Shown here in pieces: positions 10,931 to 23,454 of a DNA stretch of 64,000 bases (position 1 is the stretch's first letter; each line of letters begins with the position of its first letter). The stretch spans positions 154,356,583 through 154,420,582 of the forward strand of contig NC_071390.1 of assembly GCF_022682495.2 (NCBI RefSeq), read 5' to 3'. The notes under the pieces are model-generated. The model searched no databases. It saw only the letters and a program-made list of their open reading frames with translations, and had not been told where the DNA came from. This stretch comes from Desmodus rotundus. Taxonomy: Eukaryota > Chordata > Mammalia > Chiroptera > Phyllostomidae. Made by a program: the position numbers and the translations under genes.

Positions 10931-13463
10931 ACGGCTATGTCTAGTGGGCTGTTACACAGATGGACCTGAACTCATGTTGGCCGAGGCTTGAGGAGAAAAT
11001 TAGATAGTCATCTATATTCATTTAACATCCAAGATTTGTGTTCTCATGTTTATTTAGTTGTCATGATTAATTAAAACATTTAACTACCCAACTTGAGCTC
11101 TTAAAATTAACCTGAGAACAGAAACATTTGTAAATACAATATGTAAATTTGAGGATGAAAATAATGTGACAAGAAGCACAGATGGGATCTTCTTCACTGG
11201 AATCATGAATACTTTTTCTCTGAAAATTTTTCTTCGCTTTTCCTGTGAAGCTATCATTTCCATAGATATTTATGCTCTTAAATCCTTTTCTTAGACTTGA
11301 TGTTTTATAGATCTTATTTGAGTTCAGAGAAGAGCCATATCTTTTAATACATAAAATTATGCTTTGAGGTTGACTGTCCAAGTTATATTTAACTCACAAA
11401 AGATATTTATTATATACTCTGGATGTTGTGCTGACTACCAAGACTTGTCCCTTTTCTACCTTCACTCCAGAACTGATAGTCACTGCATCCACCTCCTCAT
11501 CCTTGGATGCTCTCCCAGTGCCGAAGAGAAAAAGGGTATCCAGAGCAATATAAATAAAGCGGGATTGTCTCAATCTACAGGAGACATGATACATTTTTCT
11601 ACTGGCTGTAACTTTCCAAAGAATTGCCTAATGCAAATGTTGATTTCAAAGAAAGCAAAGTTGCCAAAATAATCATAGCTGTCTTGTAGCATGGCCACCC
11701 ATGGCTGCTACTCTTGTCCACTTCCCTCAAACCAAAACTGGCTAGAGGAACGGCTCAGAATGTAAAGACATGCTTTGGAACGAGAACCACTGTACTAGTG
11801 CTTGTGCTGTGGAGGGAACAAGCCCTTCACAATACTCAGTTAGAGGAGTGACTGACGGATCTGATTCCTTGGTCCAGAACTGAACACTAACCACCGTTTG
11901 ACTTTCTAGTTTTCATCTGGGGTTAAGATAAAAGTGGATAACATAGTTTTTCCTTGGCATTCGGGCTACTTGAATAGCATCACAGGGAAGAAAACAGAAA
12001 AGAATGAGAAGAGTGACACTAACTAACTGTGGCCATGCCTTTCTCTACTCTTCAGTGACTTTAAGGACGTGGCTGGTCAGATCTTTGACCCTTGGTAAGA
12101 ACATGTTTTGCAAGTGAGGTTTTTTAACTCAAGACCATGTATGAGTGTTTAAAATCCTTTTTCTTTTTTCAGATGGAACAAAAAATGTAGAAATCCAGAT
12201 CAAAATTAAGAAGCCTCATGAAATTTAAATTTAGAAAAAATAACATTGCAATTATTTACTTTGAACCATAATTTCATTAGGCTTTTCAAAAGAGCTTTGT
12301 CCTAAGAAACCCAAACAAAATATTTTCCTTCAAACATTGCCAAGTGAAGGTGAATTGCAATTATTATGAAACAAAATAGGCATTTAGCACCTGAAAGTTT
12401 GACCTAAATTCTCAGCGTTTCAGAGAACCTTCAAGGCGAGATTGCTCGACATGCTTGGTTACATTGATGTGACTTCAAACATAAAGTAAAATGTAAAATG
12501 ATAAAATCTAGAATGAGTGTGAGGTAGGGGATTTCTGGAAATGAAAAACATGAGGATTTTATAAGTTAGATAACCAGTTAATTTATCTCATTATCCTGAA
12601 AGGTATCTGACAAACAGGCCAGCTCTTGAGGTCATTCAGCTTATTTTCTCCTCTGGATTCTATCTGTTCAGTCCCGAGGCAAAACTCGGATCCTGCTGAA
12701 GGGCATGCTGATGTTCCAGGAGAAAGAGCGTGCACGGGGTTTCCCCAAGTAGTGCCCCATTTAAAATGATGTATGGACTTTAATGTAGAAATATAAAATG
12801 TCATACTTAGTTGTCCTCTTGCCAAGGTCAGACTCATGTAGATATGGTTGGTATTACTAAACAAAATTTTCCTGATTGGTACTGAAAAACATTTTCCCAC
12901 ATATGACATTTACATATAGAAATAGGAACAAAATGTGACATATGATATGAACAGAGTAAGGAATTTAGTATTGGGACTTTAAGGAAGGTTGAGTAGTAGG
13001 ATAAAAAGCCACCTTTTTTTGGTCTTTGTAAGGAACAGATTTATTACATGACATTTTAAAGGTGGCCATTTCTTTTCAAAATATCACTTTATATTGAAAT
13101 GGAAACTGTGTGTTCCTCAATGTCAAAATGATTTTGATTTTAGAGATTAATCAATTGAATCCTGACACTTTATAAAGATATAGAATTTATGAGCCAATTG
13201 TGCATCCTGGTTTTGTAGGGACTGAATCCAATACAATATGAGGGTGACAGCTCTTCTAAAAGAATACAAAACAAATTTTAAATATAATATTAGTACAAAA
13301 GTGAACGTATCTTCCACATGAGGCAATAAGTTGAAACAAATGCACATTTAAAAACATGACAACTGCCAGAAACCCCACAAAATCTATAAAAAACATCATA
13401 GTTTAACAAATTATTAATTACCTGCAAAATTTACTTTTTTCACTACATTTTATGTCTGTGTAT
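10931..13463. other. Unassigned non-coding stretch, 2.5 kb
   Basis: This is one of the longest intervals without a recognisable repeat. No coding exon could be supported: the frames at 11067-11381, 11364-11672 and 12583-12909 overlap or lack domains. The 12-mer ATTGCAATTATT occurs twice, at 12245-12256 and 12354-12365. A conserved non-coding element is possible, but the sequence alone cannot show it. Confidence 0.45.
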
Positions 13464-13855
13464 TCTTAGTGTCTCCTATGGGCTGAATTTTGTTCCCCTC
13501 GAATTCAAATGTTGAGACACTCACCCTCAGTATTTCAGAATAAAAGTGGGTTTTTAAAGATGCAATTAAGTTAAAACGAGGCCGTTAGGGTTAGTTAGGG
13601 TGGGCCCTAGCACAGACTGACTGGCGTCCTTCTGCTGAGAGGAGACAGGACACAGGCAGGGAGACCAGGGACGCGTGATTACGGTGAGAAGTGGCCACCG
13701 GTCAGCCTGGGAGAGAGGCCTGCGGAGAAGCCAACCCCGCTGCCTCCTGGGCTTGGACTCCTGTCCTCCGGATGGTGAGAAAATGAGGTGCTGCTGTGCG
13801 TGCCACCCAGTCTGTGGGTTTCGTTATGGCCGCCCCAGCAGTCTAATGCAGTAGC
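13464..13855 (+). mobile_element. MLT1-type LTR, near complete
   Basis: The blocks run in order: TCCTATGGGCTGAATTTTGTTCCCC, AAGTTAAAACGAGGCCGTTAGGG, GGTGGGCCCTAGCACAGACTGACTGG, GAGAGAGGCCTGCGGAGAAGCC and the end CCCAGTCTGTGGGTTTCGTTATGG...CAGTCTAATGCAG. GTTAGGGTTAGTTAGGG near 13583-13600 is a short local duplication within the element. G+C content is clearly higher than in the flanks, with several CpGs. Confidence 0.9.
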
Positions 13856-15459
13856 TGTGGCTTCTCCCTACTGAGATGATATCGTAGCTTTTTCTACAGA
13901 AAAAATAGAAAGATAATTCAGCTTTTTCTCCTGTAGGATTGATTAAGTATATATTTTATTATTGGGATGCCTAAACCACGTGACTTTACACACAGATGTG
14001 TTTGCTTTATGATCAGCAAAGAGTAATTCGGATAAATTCTATATTGCTGAACTCCAACCCCTCCAAAATTATGCATTTATAAATATATATTCTTCCCTGT
14101 TGAGTATCTTGACAAAAGAGAAATTCAGTTTTAATCATGTGCTGATACATTTTTAATTTTCAATTTTACATTACAATGTTTGATAAATGAAAGAATTTCT
14201 CACAGACTAGCCCCGGCTTCATTCATTTCCAGTCTTGTTTCTCATTCACTGACCACACACTTTCAGTGCTGGATTCCAAAAGACAGAATTATATCATGGT
14301 GTAATCTTCCGCCTGTGCCTTTGTGTTCTGAAGATATGTGTTCTTAGAAGTCATTTCTACACGGGGATAACTAATAAAATGGAATCTACTCAAAGTCATT
14401 TCAGTGTGCCCAACTACATGTATCCCCAATTCAGCCTCCTTTCGCCAGACTCCTGAAGTGTTAACGACACGGTAGTAGCCAGCCGACACGGGAAGGGTGA
14501 CAGAAATCAACATGTAAGAAGATAGCGATTATAACCAATTGCCGTTAAAGTATCTCTTGCAAATGTTATGAAAAACTAAATGTACATATCTTTCTAGGGC
14601 TTCTTGGGCCAAGGAGAGAGCCTTGAAGCTTAAGCTTCTCTGGTTAATTTGGCTTTGAGGATGCAAGGGGTTTGCCTAAATTCACACAGTGGTTAACCAG
14701 GACACTACCGTAGGTCATCCTCTGTGTAGTTTTTATTGTCTTTTTTAAAGCATGGATTTATGCATTTTTATTCTTTCTGATATAATTAAGTGTCACAGCA
14801 GCCAATGTCAATTATATGATTAAATACTGCTATCCTTTTAAAGAGGAAGTTGTTGGAATATTTGCATTAATAGTTTATTGTTTATGTATCTCTGTTCAGC
14901 TAAGGTTTTCTGTGCTTAAAAGAGAAAACCAACATTTGAGGTTGCACAGCTTAAATTTGGCTGACACTACAGTGAGAAATCAAACAGCAGCAGGACTGCA
15001 ATCTAAGAAGCAAACATGTAACCACCTGGACTGTCCTTCATCCGGTGCTCCTCCCCGGGACAGCTGTGTGCTCATTCCACATAGTCATTTCTTTTTGCTG
15101 TAGAGTTATTAAAAACCAGGTTTACTTTACCTTTGTGAATTCAATTCTTGCTCTAGAGTATGGATTTGCATACTAGAATTTAGGATTTAAAAATATGTTG
15201 GGCTTGAAATAACTAAAGGAATCTTTGTGGACTACCTTGTGCTTTATCGTGTATTTTGGTTTGTGCAACTTCACGGCCCTCTGTATAAAATATTTGTAGA
15301 TGTTTATGTTGCTTTCGGAAATATGAAAAATAGAATTCCTTTTTCAATACTGTAAAAACATTGCAATGTCTGGATGGAGCAGTGTAGGCATTTTGAGTAA
15401 TAAGAGGAAATGCCTACCGAGACTAGTAATTGTTTCCATTTATTTGAGATTTAGTGTCC
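13856..15459. other. Mostly unassigned; weak MIR-like pieces
   Basis: No gene is seen. 14650-14745 and 14940-15060 contain possible antisense MIR remnants (for instance TTTGCCTAAATTCACACAGTGG). The frame at 14816-15103 runs through the second of these and is not credible as a protein. Confidence 0.4.
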
Positions 15460-15665
15460 TCTCTCCTGTGTTAAAACATTCTACATGTGTTAACTCATTT
15501 AATCCATAAAACAACATCAGCATAAGTAGTATGTCCATCTCCATTTCATGGATGAGGAGTCCAAGGCTCAGACAGGTAAAGTAACTTGTCCAAAGGTGAT
15601 CAATCCAGCTATTTCTGACTTCAGAGCCCTTCAGAGTGTGCGTAGCCTTTGACCTACACTGCCCC
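15460..15665 (-). repeat. MIR SINE
   Basis: Clear antisense MIR: GTTAACTCATTTAATCCATAAAACAAC, CCATTTCATGGATGAGGAGTCCAAGGCTCAGACAGG, AAGTAACTTGTCCAAAGGTGATC, then a degraded GAGCCC...CCTACACTGCC end. The minus frame at 15440-15724 is an artefact of this repeat. Confidence 0.8.
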
Positions 15666-17289
15666 TTTGTCTTTGAGAATGAATCAGTGACAGCTACAAG
15701 ACGGGGCACACCAGCAAAACACACTCAAAACAAGCAAGGATGAAAACTCCAGTCCTTCCACAGACTTCTAAAGGATTCATGATTCTCTGATATGGTGATT
15801 TAGAAGAAAAGTATTGAAAGTAGGAATTGAAAAGTCGTCTTTGAAAGTACTCGGCTCCATAAGACTGTGGCATTTACTTATCCCACCAAACTGTACCTTA
15901 AGAAACACATGATCAAAACAAATCATGAAATATATTAATCGAACTAAAATAAAATAGCTGCATAGTGAATTCCCATGAGAAGAGTTGAGCTTGTGGAGTT
16001 GAGGGGGCTGGAAGGACAGCGTTTGACGTGTCATATTTCCCCCTTCTCTCAGGTCTGAGCAGGGGGCACAGCATGCTAGAAGAGAGGGAAACCAGGGGAC
16101 AGGAATATGGTGGTTTAGACCTGACATCACTGTCTATTGAAGCAATAGGAAAGTCGATGAAATTCTATGCTTCAAAAGATTTTTAGGTGTTTTATGTCTG
16201 ATTCAGACACTCAACAGATGCTACTGGGTAGACAATATAGGTCTTTATTTTAGCATTTGAAGAAACTTTTATAAAGTTATTCTCAGAAATAAAATATGAC
16301 TTGAGAAATTTGAGCCTATGTTCTGCCAGTAATGAAATAATGCAGATTTATTTGAACAGAAACAGGTATCTGAAATGTCAATCACACAATTTCAAAATGT
16401 ACTGTGAACAGTAGAGTTGGTAGTATAGTAAGTTTTCTAGTTTCTAGGTAGTAAGGACTCTTTATCACCAAAAAATAACGCTGGGTTTAAGAATGATAGA
16501 GGGAAATTCAAAGTTGTTTCAGAGCCCACCTGAAATGTGATGAGCTGGCCTAACTAGGAAGGTTATATTTATTTGCTGTGCCATCTAGCATAAACTTACC
16601 CCATCACAACTGAAGAGAGAAACATCTTTCCTCTTGAGTTTGGGCCGTTTTCTTCTGCTGTGTGATTATTTGTTAGGCCTTTACTCTGACTAGATTGCTT
16701 TAAAATCATCTTGTGAGGGAGCCTGTGATATTTCATAGCACATTTTCTCCTTGGGTCCCCAAGCCATATACTCTCTGTTGCTTTATTATATGACCTTCGT
16801 CCTGCTGGGGGACCATCACTCCTGAATTGTACTAGCTTTTTCTAATCCTTTAAAAATGGCCATTGGTCTTCTCTTCCCTTGAACCTTGCCCAGAGCAATT
16901 CTTCCTCCGCTGATTCAGCGCTCCTCTCCTTCTGCCTCCTCTGTGATCTAGCTTACATCCTCCGTCCCTCCCTGCGTCACTGGTTCTTTGGCTCTACCTG
17001 CATTCAGACTAAAATTTCTGCATGCCCACAAGTGTTTCCCCACCATTACTTCCATCTGAGTGGTGCCTCTTCACTGTTTATTTTATTACCTTCACTTGCA
17101 AAAGCCAGTTTCCTCAATTATTTGAGTAATCAATTATCTTTTACTTCTCTCCAATATAGCTTCTGCTTGTTCAATGTTTTATTGAAACTGCTCCATGGGA
17201 ACACGGAATGATCGCCATGATGAACCTGTAATGGGTGGCAGGGTAGATCAGCTCCCTTGTCCCCACCGGAAATTCTCTTCTCCTTAAAC
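15666..17289. other. Unassigned non-coding stretch
   Basis: No gene is assignable. 16870-17210 is pyrimidine-rich and holds an open plus-strand frame of 110 codons (16879-17211) made mainly of Leu, Ser, Cys and Phe. That composition is typical of pyrimidine-rich DNA and not of a known protein. The minus frame at 15777-16130 likewise has no recognisable domain. Confidence 0.45.
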
Positions 17290-17610
17290 TCTGACATAGG
17301 TGTGCAGTGGTTAACTGTACAGTGCCTGGGCTCCTGGGTTCCTTTTCCTTCTCCTCTGTACCAGAACTATGAAGGCACTCTTGAAGGGTTTATCATCAAA
17401 TCTCTTCTCCCATTTGTTTATTGACTTAAAAGTAAGTCCAACCTCCTTCCCATGATCTGGTCCTGGCTGCCTTCAGACAATCTCAGCTCATACTTCTCTT
17501 CTTTGGCATCGATAGGCTTCCATCAATCACTCTGGCCTTTGCTCTGTTCCGAGAACCACGTGTGGTCTTTCCTCCACATGTGCTTAGTAAAAGCAGTCCC
17601 TGGCTGCGCC
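17290..17610 (+). repeat. MIR-like start followed by L2 fragment
   Basis: 17290-17345 resembles the first part of MIR (GTGCAGTGGTTAACTGTACAGTGCCTGGG). 17425-17600 fits the L2 3' region: AAGTAAGTCCAACCTCCTTCCCATGATCTGGTCCTGGCTGCC and CACTCTGGCCTTTGCTCTGTTCC. The L2 part is the better supported of the two. Confidence 0.55.
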
Positions 17611-20089
17611 CATGCTTCTGTTTCTTCGGGCGTCAGTTTAAATGGCTGTCTTACACAGAATAGGCCTGCTTTCTCGCTGCCCAGTGAAAGCAGCTGTAAA
17701 GTGAACTTGCGCAAGATATCCTCTAGAGTTGTTCTGGGTCTTTAGTTCTGTGGTAGCCCTTAGCGACCTAAGATGATAGGTTTGAAAGGCCACTATAATG
17801 TCCATCAGGTGAAATACCTTCAAGGATCCCCATCACCAACTCTGTGTCCCCTGCAGACAGAATATAGCTGAAGCACAGTGGATGCGGAATGAATAAATCA
17901 CTCGTCACTGGGTGACTTATAATAAGTCACTTCTCTTTGGACTCCATCTTTGATGTTTATGCTTTAATTTTGCTTCTTTAATTTTGGGGGAGAACTGACA
18001 GAGAGAATCTGATCCTTTCAGGACTAAAGGTAGCAAGTATTAAACAGGACACATTAATTCCGGTAATTGGCACCATCTTCCTAAATCTCTGATTTAATGG
18101 ACTGCAGTGGTTGACTTTGCACACTTACTTCCAGGGAATAACTCTTAGGCAATAAGGAAAACAGATGAAAATAGTTTGGCAACTAAAGGCACAGAGCTAT
18201 ATAAATTCCAGTTATTTACCTGAAACACGTCATTTAAAAAATTTTATGACTTTTATAAAATGAAATATATTTTCTAGTTTCATTCTCTGAATCTAAAAAT
18301 AAATGTTTTAATTTTCTATCAGTGATTAATCTACAGGAACATGGCAGTGAAATGTGTCCTTTGTATTAAAAAATACACATATGCAAAAGGAAATTTAGTT
18401 TTTCTTTTTAAATGTCGATTTAATTGTAATTCATTGTGCCAGAACTGCTTTGTAACCATAAACAAATTAATTCCACTTGTTGGATATATAATTGCAATAA
18501 ATTGTGTTTGAAAAAAACAGTTCAAAATTCTTGTGCTGTTTTCTCACATAGTAAGAACATTTGCCAGTCAGTATATTTTAGTTCTTACACATTAGCCATA
18601 ATAAATCCTAACTTCTTTTTTTCTAAAGAATGACTTAATTCCTTTTGTAAGAAAAAGATACAATCTCATTAATAAAAAATAGATAAGCAATATAGAAACA
18701 CTCAAGAATAATAATAAAAGCTATTCAAATGTAACCACTCAGAAAATACTATTACAAAAATTGTGCAGATGACATTCTAGTCATTTCTTTGTAAGACTTG
18801 ACTGCTTAACTTCATTTCTAACCACGAACATAAATTCCTATGTTCCAACTAATTGTTGTCTTCTACATATTTGTATATATGTTTATATGTGTATGTCAGT
18901 GGGTGTTTATACTACACACAGATGTGTACTTTCTATCTGCATATATACGAGCATGGATAAATATATGTGCACATATTATCAATGTTTACACATATAAATA
19001 TTAGAGAAATGGGCTTCATATGTGCTACTTATGGTCAAGGTACTTATAAATCAATAAAATTTGTTTCACTGATAGGTATCTGACCTATAAAATGGGCTAT
19101 TGATTCTTTATATTTCTGTGGTCTCCTTTTTATATAAACTGATTCATTTAGATTTGGCCCGGTATCTTTATTTTATGTTTGACTAATAACAACTAATAAG
19201 CTGGCTAAAAGAACCTGAAAACTCACGGCTTAAACAAATTAAAGGTTTTTAAAAAATATTCATGTATAAGGTCGAGATAGAGGCACCTAGGAATGATATT
19301 GAGACCCTGTTGTGCCCCCAGAAAGCAGACTTCTCCTAGTTTTCTCAGCCTCTCCCCTTAGAGCAGGAATCTTCTCCTGTTTGTGAATTGGCTGCTAGAG
19401 TTTAGCTACTGGGTTTTCACTGCAAGCTGTAAATCAGAGGAAGAAAAGGGGGAAAATGGGACACACCAGCTGAGTAGGTGCCTTTCGTTTGAGAAGCGGT
19501 CTTAACTTACCCCAACAATGTACATGCCATTGCTTAGTCTTGCAGCATGTCATAAGGCCATTCCTGGATGCTAGGGAAGGTGCCTCTCCTAGTATAGAGG
19601 TGGGAAAAGAAGACAATCAGTCTGAAAGTAGTAGACTCAGAGTCAGATATTTGCCTAGTGGTTGGGGACAAACAAAAATTGACATATTTTTTCCCTTTTG
19701 AAGTTAATGAAATTGTTCTTTGTGTTAATTTCTTTGGAAGTTGCATGTTAAGAGAAGATCCATACAAAATTGATTAGGTTGTCTAAGATTTCTGTGACCT
19801 GATTTTTAGGATAAATAAAATTCCAGGTATCTCTTTGAGCCTAGCACATTTAAAAACCCTCCCTTGTAGTTGTCAGGCAAACACTGTACTTGGGTCACGT
19901 ATTGACCCTTTGTCACTTCCTTCTCTGCTTTGTGTCTTTTCTAAAGGGTCTGGAAAACCGAACATTCCTTTTTCCCACCTTTTTTGCTGGTAGGGTTGGA
20001 AAACTCACAGTTCTGGCTAATAAACATTGGAGGAATTTGGCTAGCACCGTGTTCCGGAAAGCTTTAGTTTCCTATTAAAGGGGGAACAT
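17611..20089. other. Unassigned non-coding stretch
   Basis: No gene is seen. 18640-19020 is extremely AT-rich with TATATGTGTATG-type low-complexity patches and may hold an old L1 3' end. 19200-19420 has the look of a diverged interspersed repeat that I cannot name. Frames at 17638-17823, 18436-18633, 19489-19701 and 19534-19767 are short and partly mutually overlapping. Confidence 0.4.
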
Positions 20090-20270
20090 GCAGGGGACTT
20101 ACCTCTCTCTCCCCGTTCTTGCCATAAGCTCAACGAAGATGCCTGAAATCTGAGGAGCCTTCTTGGGAACATGCAGGACCATTCATGAAGGAAAAGACTA
20201 GATAATGACAGATTTAAGCCCTAGTAATGTTGAGCTACTGGGCCAAGCCTGTGTTAAATACAAATGACTT
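20090..20270 (+). repeat. Possible LTR-derived remnant
   Basis: GAAAAGACTAGATAATGACAG, followed by TTGAGCTACTGGGCCAAGCCTGTG, resembles the 3' portion of old mammalian ERVL or MaLR-type LTRs, where a similar 'gagctactgg-atccagcc' phrase occurs. Family and limits cannot be fixed by eye. Confidence 0.3.
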
Positions 20271-20489
20271 CCTAATGTAAGAAAATGTTTGTCATTGCAA
20301 GTTTTTCCATTATTTATAGGTAAACTTCTGCCCAGTTGATGCAGTATCCAATTTTTTACTGAAAGAAACTAAAATTTTTATTTTTGAGACTTTGGCCTGG
20401 TTTAGAATTATCATCAAAAGCCCCTAGAAGAAATGCTTCATTTATGTTGTGATGCATTCGATAGCAAACAGGTATTTGTACAAGTTACC

Positions 20490-20980
20490 TGACTTGAGGT
20501 CACTGTGCTTTTATGTTGTTAGACAGACTTGAGTTTGAAGCCAGGATTTGATCTTGAGGAATTGAATTTACAATAGGAATAATAATGACTACATCATGGG
20601 GTTTTGTGACACGAAATATGATAATACGGGAACACATTTGCACAAACATTAGCTTTTTCTTGGAGCCTTTGCAAAAAGACCAAAAATTTTTCTTTTTTTT
20701 TTCTTTCTGAGTTTGAGGGGGTTTTTTGGGTTTTTTTTTTTTTTTGAGACATATGATATTTGTGTTGGTATCATGCAATTTGGCAGCTCAAAAAAAGAAA
20801 CTACTTAAATCCCACTTCTCTGGATTGTGTACTTGGGCTAGTTACTTGATCTTTCTGTTTCCTCTGTTTCTTTGCTTGGATGAGAGGGCATAAAAGCACA
20901 TACTCTCAACCAAATGAAATGATATATGTGAAAACTAGTCCTTGCCATACTATTGCTCAGTCAGTAGATGTTATTTTCTG
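20490..20980 (+). repeat. MIR-type SINE pieces around a poly(T) tract
   Basis: 20805-20980 fits the MIR core and 3' half (CTTGGGCTAGTTACTTGATCTTTCTG, then GATGAGAGGGCATAAAAGC and CTCAGTCAGTAGATG). 20500-20640 may be an additional MIR copy. Between them, 20690-20755 is a T-rich, interrupted homopolymer (T runs split by GGGGG and GGG), probably the remnant tail of a retrotransposed sequence. The minus frame at 20500-20778, with long Lys and Pro runs, derives from that tract. Confidence 0.55.
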
Positions 20981-21526
20981 ATTCATTTGAATTTGATACT
21001 CGTAATTATATTTTAGAAGAAATATCCTATATTTTGAAATAAATATCACTTTTGATGCTTTTAATGACTTGAGAAAGTAAACTGACAGTTAACTAAACAC
21101 ACAGAATAATTGCAAACTATTATGATCTCTTGAATTCTATATTCTCCTTGATAAAACTGTATTACATGCTATCAAATTCAAAGTATTGGAGAACTATAGG
21201 TAATAATACTGGCATACTAAATACCATTATTTTTCAATGAATAATTCATAAGACACTTTAATGTGCTGATAATAGCATTCAAAAACTACTTTGCTCATCA
21301 CAGTGGTTTTTAAAAACATTCTCACTTGAACTTTATGCCTGGATTTTTAAAAATTTGAGTTTAGTATTTGTAATGTTAGGTAGATAAGATATATATATAT
21401 ATTAGAGTGATCATAATATATATTAATATACTATATATTAATATATAATATATATTAGAGCAATCATTTAGTAGCTTCTCTGTTTTGAAAATATAGTACA
21501 TTAACTAACATTACTGATGTGATTTT
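20981..21526. other. AT-rich stretch with TA-palindromic patch
   Basis: No gene is seen. 21391-21460 alternates TATATATAT and ATTAATATACTATATATTAATATATAATATAT-type sequence, able to fold on itself. This is ordinary AT microsatellite material. Confidence 0.5.
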
Positions 21527-21753
21527 AATTGCCTATTTTTTGTGGGGGTTTTTTGCATTTTTTTATTGTTGTTCAAATGCAGTTGTCTCCATTTGTCCCC
21601 CCACCATTCTCCCCTTCCCCACCTACCCCCACCTCCCACCCTCAACCCTACGCCCTTTGGCTTTGTCCATGGATCCTTTATACATATTCACATACCTGTA
21701 GGGCTAAAAATAGGTAACTAAACAAACATAAAAAATAATTGCCTATTTTTTGT
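21527..21753 (-). mobile_element. L1 3'-UTR insertion with 17-bp TSD and aberrant 5' junction
   Basis: The repeat AATTGCCTATTTTTTGT occurs exactly at 21527-21543 and 21737-21753, a 17-bp target-site duplication. Inside, 21544-21684 is the minus-strand 3' end of a bat-type L1: T-rich start, then TTGTTGTTCAAATGCAGTTG and the CCCCACC-rich segment ending CCCTTTGGCTTTGTCCATGG. The remaining insert, 21685-21736, is not L1: most of it is an inverted copy of sequence lying just downstream (21749-21789). ORF2 sequence is absent. Confidence 0.8.
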
Positions 21754-21789
21754 TTAATTACCTATTTTAGCCCTACAGGTATGTGAATA
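21685..21789. repeat. Near-perfect 41-bp inverted repeat at the L1 5' junction
   Basis: The left arm, 21685-21726, is the reverse complement of 21749-21789 apart from one extra A and one C/T difference. About 22 bp separate the arms, and the spacer contains most of the 3' copy of the duplicated target. Arms begin TATTCACATACCTGTAGGG on the left and end with its complement on the right. The structure could extrude as a hairpin. Confidence 0.9.
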
Positions 21790-23454
21790 ACTGTAATGTA
21801 GTTTTAGAAATTTTTCACATTTTTGTAAGGATTATGTTATTTGCAAGACCAAATCTATATTCTTCTTTTAACTTTCTTTGTAACTATAGGAAAATAGCAT
21901 AATCTTTGGTTTTGTCCTTACCATGCCCCCTTTACTGAAACCTGATCCTACATTTGAACAGCCTGCGAAGCTGTAGTTGGTCGCGGTGATGCTCCTGTTA
22001 ATACTGTACTCACCCAGGGCCACAGGGCTGTCCTCACTGCAGCCAATGCTCATCTGTAGGAGGAGGAGGACTCTGCTGTTGTCACGATGTGGCATTTCCC
22101 CCACATTTAGTGCCACAGTATTTTCAGCAGGAACGGGGACTCAGTGTCAGCACTTTCTCAGCTATGACTTAGCAGAGATCAGTGTTCTTGCTTTGAAGGC
22201 TGAGAGGAAAGTGCTTCTTTGCCCTTATCTGTTCTGACAATCTGATATATTTAGCTTTATCTCATGAATATCATCAGATGATATTTTTGGCATTTCATAA
22301 AAATAGCTGTTTTTTCAGCTGGATAGAGCTATAGTTTATAATAAACTTTATATTGCAGTGTTCAAGAAAGAAATTATAATGAATCAAGACCATCCCCTGC
22401 CTGTAAGCCAAATGTCACCATTTCTATTTCTCACATAACCTGGAAAAGAAACTGTATCCACTATTTGGCATTATATCAACTGGCTATTTCTAGCTTCCAA
22501 GGTTTTTTTTTTTATCATCAGCATGATCAAAAATACTTATTAAGCATCTTTTTATGGTACTTATGTGAGTGAATCAGCTGCTAACCTTTAGATGCTCATG
22601 AATATTGGCAGAAGAAACCAAGGTGCTTTGGAGCAGTTCAGTCTTCCCCAAGTACACTCAAGCCATTTAACTAAGGTTTGACTTTGAGGTCGTGAGTGAT
22701 CTCCCTCAATGATGGTTGAAACTGTAATGACAACTAAAATCTCAGCCCACCAGCTCAACTTGTGTTTTCTAGGATTTAGTGCCTTGTTTTGCAGGTCACG
22801 TTCATCACTGTAGAAGGTTGCTGTACCACTTCCAAGACAGGAGAGGGCCACATGATAGACCCACTCAGAGGACCAACTCCCTCTCCTCCCGCAAATCTTA
22901 GTGTCCTTTCTCTGCATCCACTTAAAATAAGGATGAATTTTGAGTCAAAACCTATACATCCAATTTTATTGGTTAGTGGAATGAACACCAGTCTAAATAA
23001 TAAGATCTGTGTGGTTTTAGGCAAGATAAATAGGGGTGCTTGACCAAAAATTTGTTCTTAACCTGCCTGCCAAAGATTCTGAAATTTGCACTATTGGCAA
23101 GACTGTGAGAGTCTTCTTTTTGGATCGTACTGAGGTTTGGCATAGACCTTGAAAGTTAGACTACACCTGCTGTTTGGCTTTTGCTTCAGGCTCAGGTTTT
23201 GGAAGACTGATTTGCTAAATGCCGTAGCTGTGTCAGTTTTGGCAACCCTGAACTTGTGTGGGATCACGAAGATTATTAGCATGTACAATGGTAATTCAAA
23301 CAAAGTACAACATTGATGTTGATTTTAAAAATCTGAACATGTTTCATTATTTAAAAATTTTAATTGTAAAATATATATCACAAAATTTATCATCTTTAAT
23401 TATTAAGTAAACAATTCAGTAATATGAAGTTACTCACATTTTTGTTCAACTAGC
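21790..23454. other. Unassigned non-coding stretch
   Basis: No supported gene. 21950-22140 is noticeably richer in G+C than its flanks and open in two opposite frames (21868-22116 minus, 21977-22237 plus); neither resembles a family I know, and no clear splice sites frame it. The frames at 22588-22917 and 22776-23024 also lack domains. Confidence 0.45.

Noticed and set aside
16879..17211. 110-codon plus-strand frame that looks like a small membrane protein
   Set aside because: The hydrophobic, Ser/Leu/Phe-rich composition follows from pyrimidine-rich DNA; there is no signal for a gene around it.
21868..22237. G+C-richer patch open on both strands, considered as an exon or processed pseudogene
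   Set aside because: Neither translation resembles a protein I know, no poly(A) or duplication marks retroposition, and no splice pair frames it.
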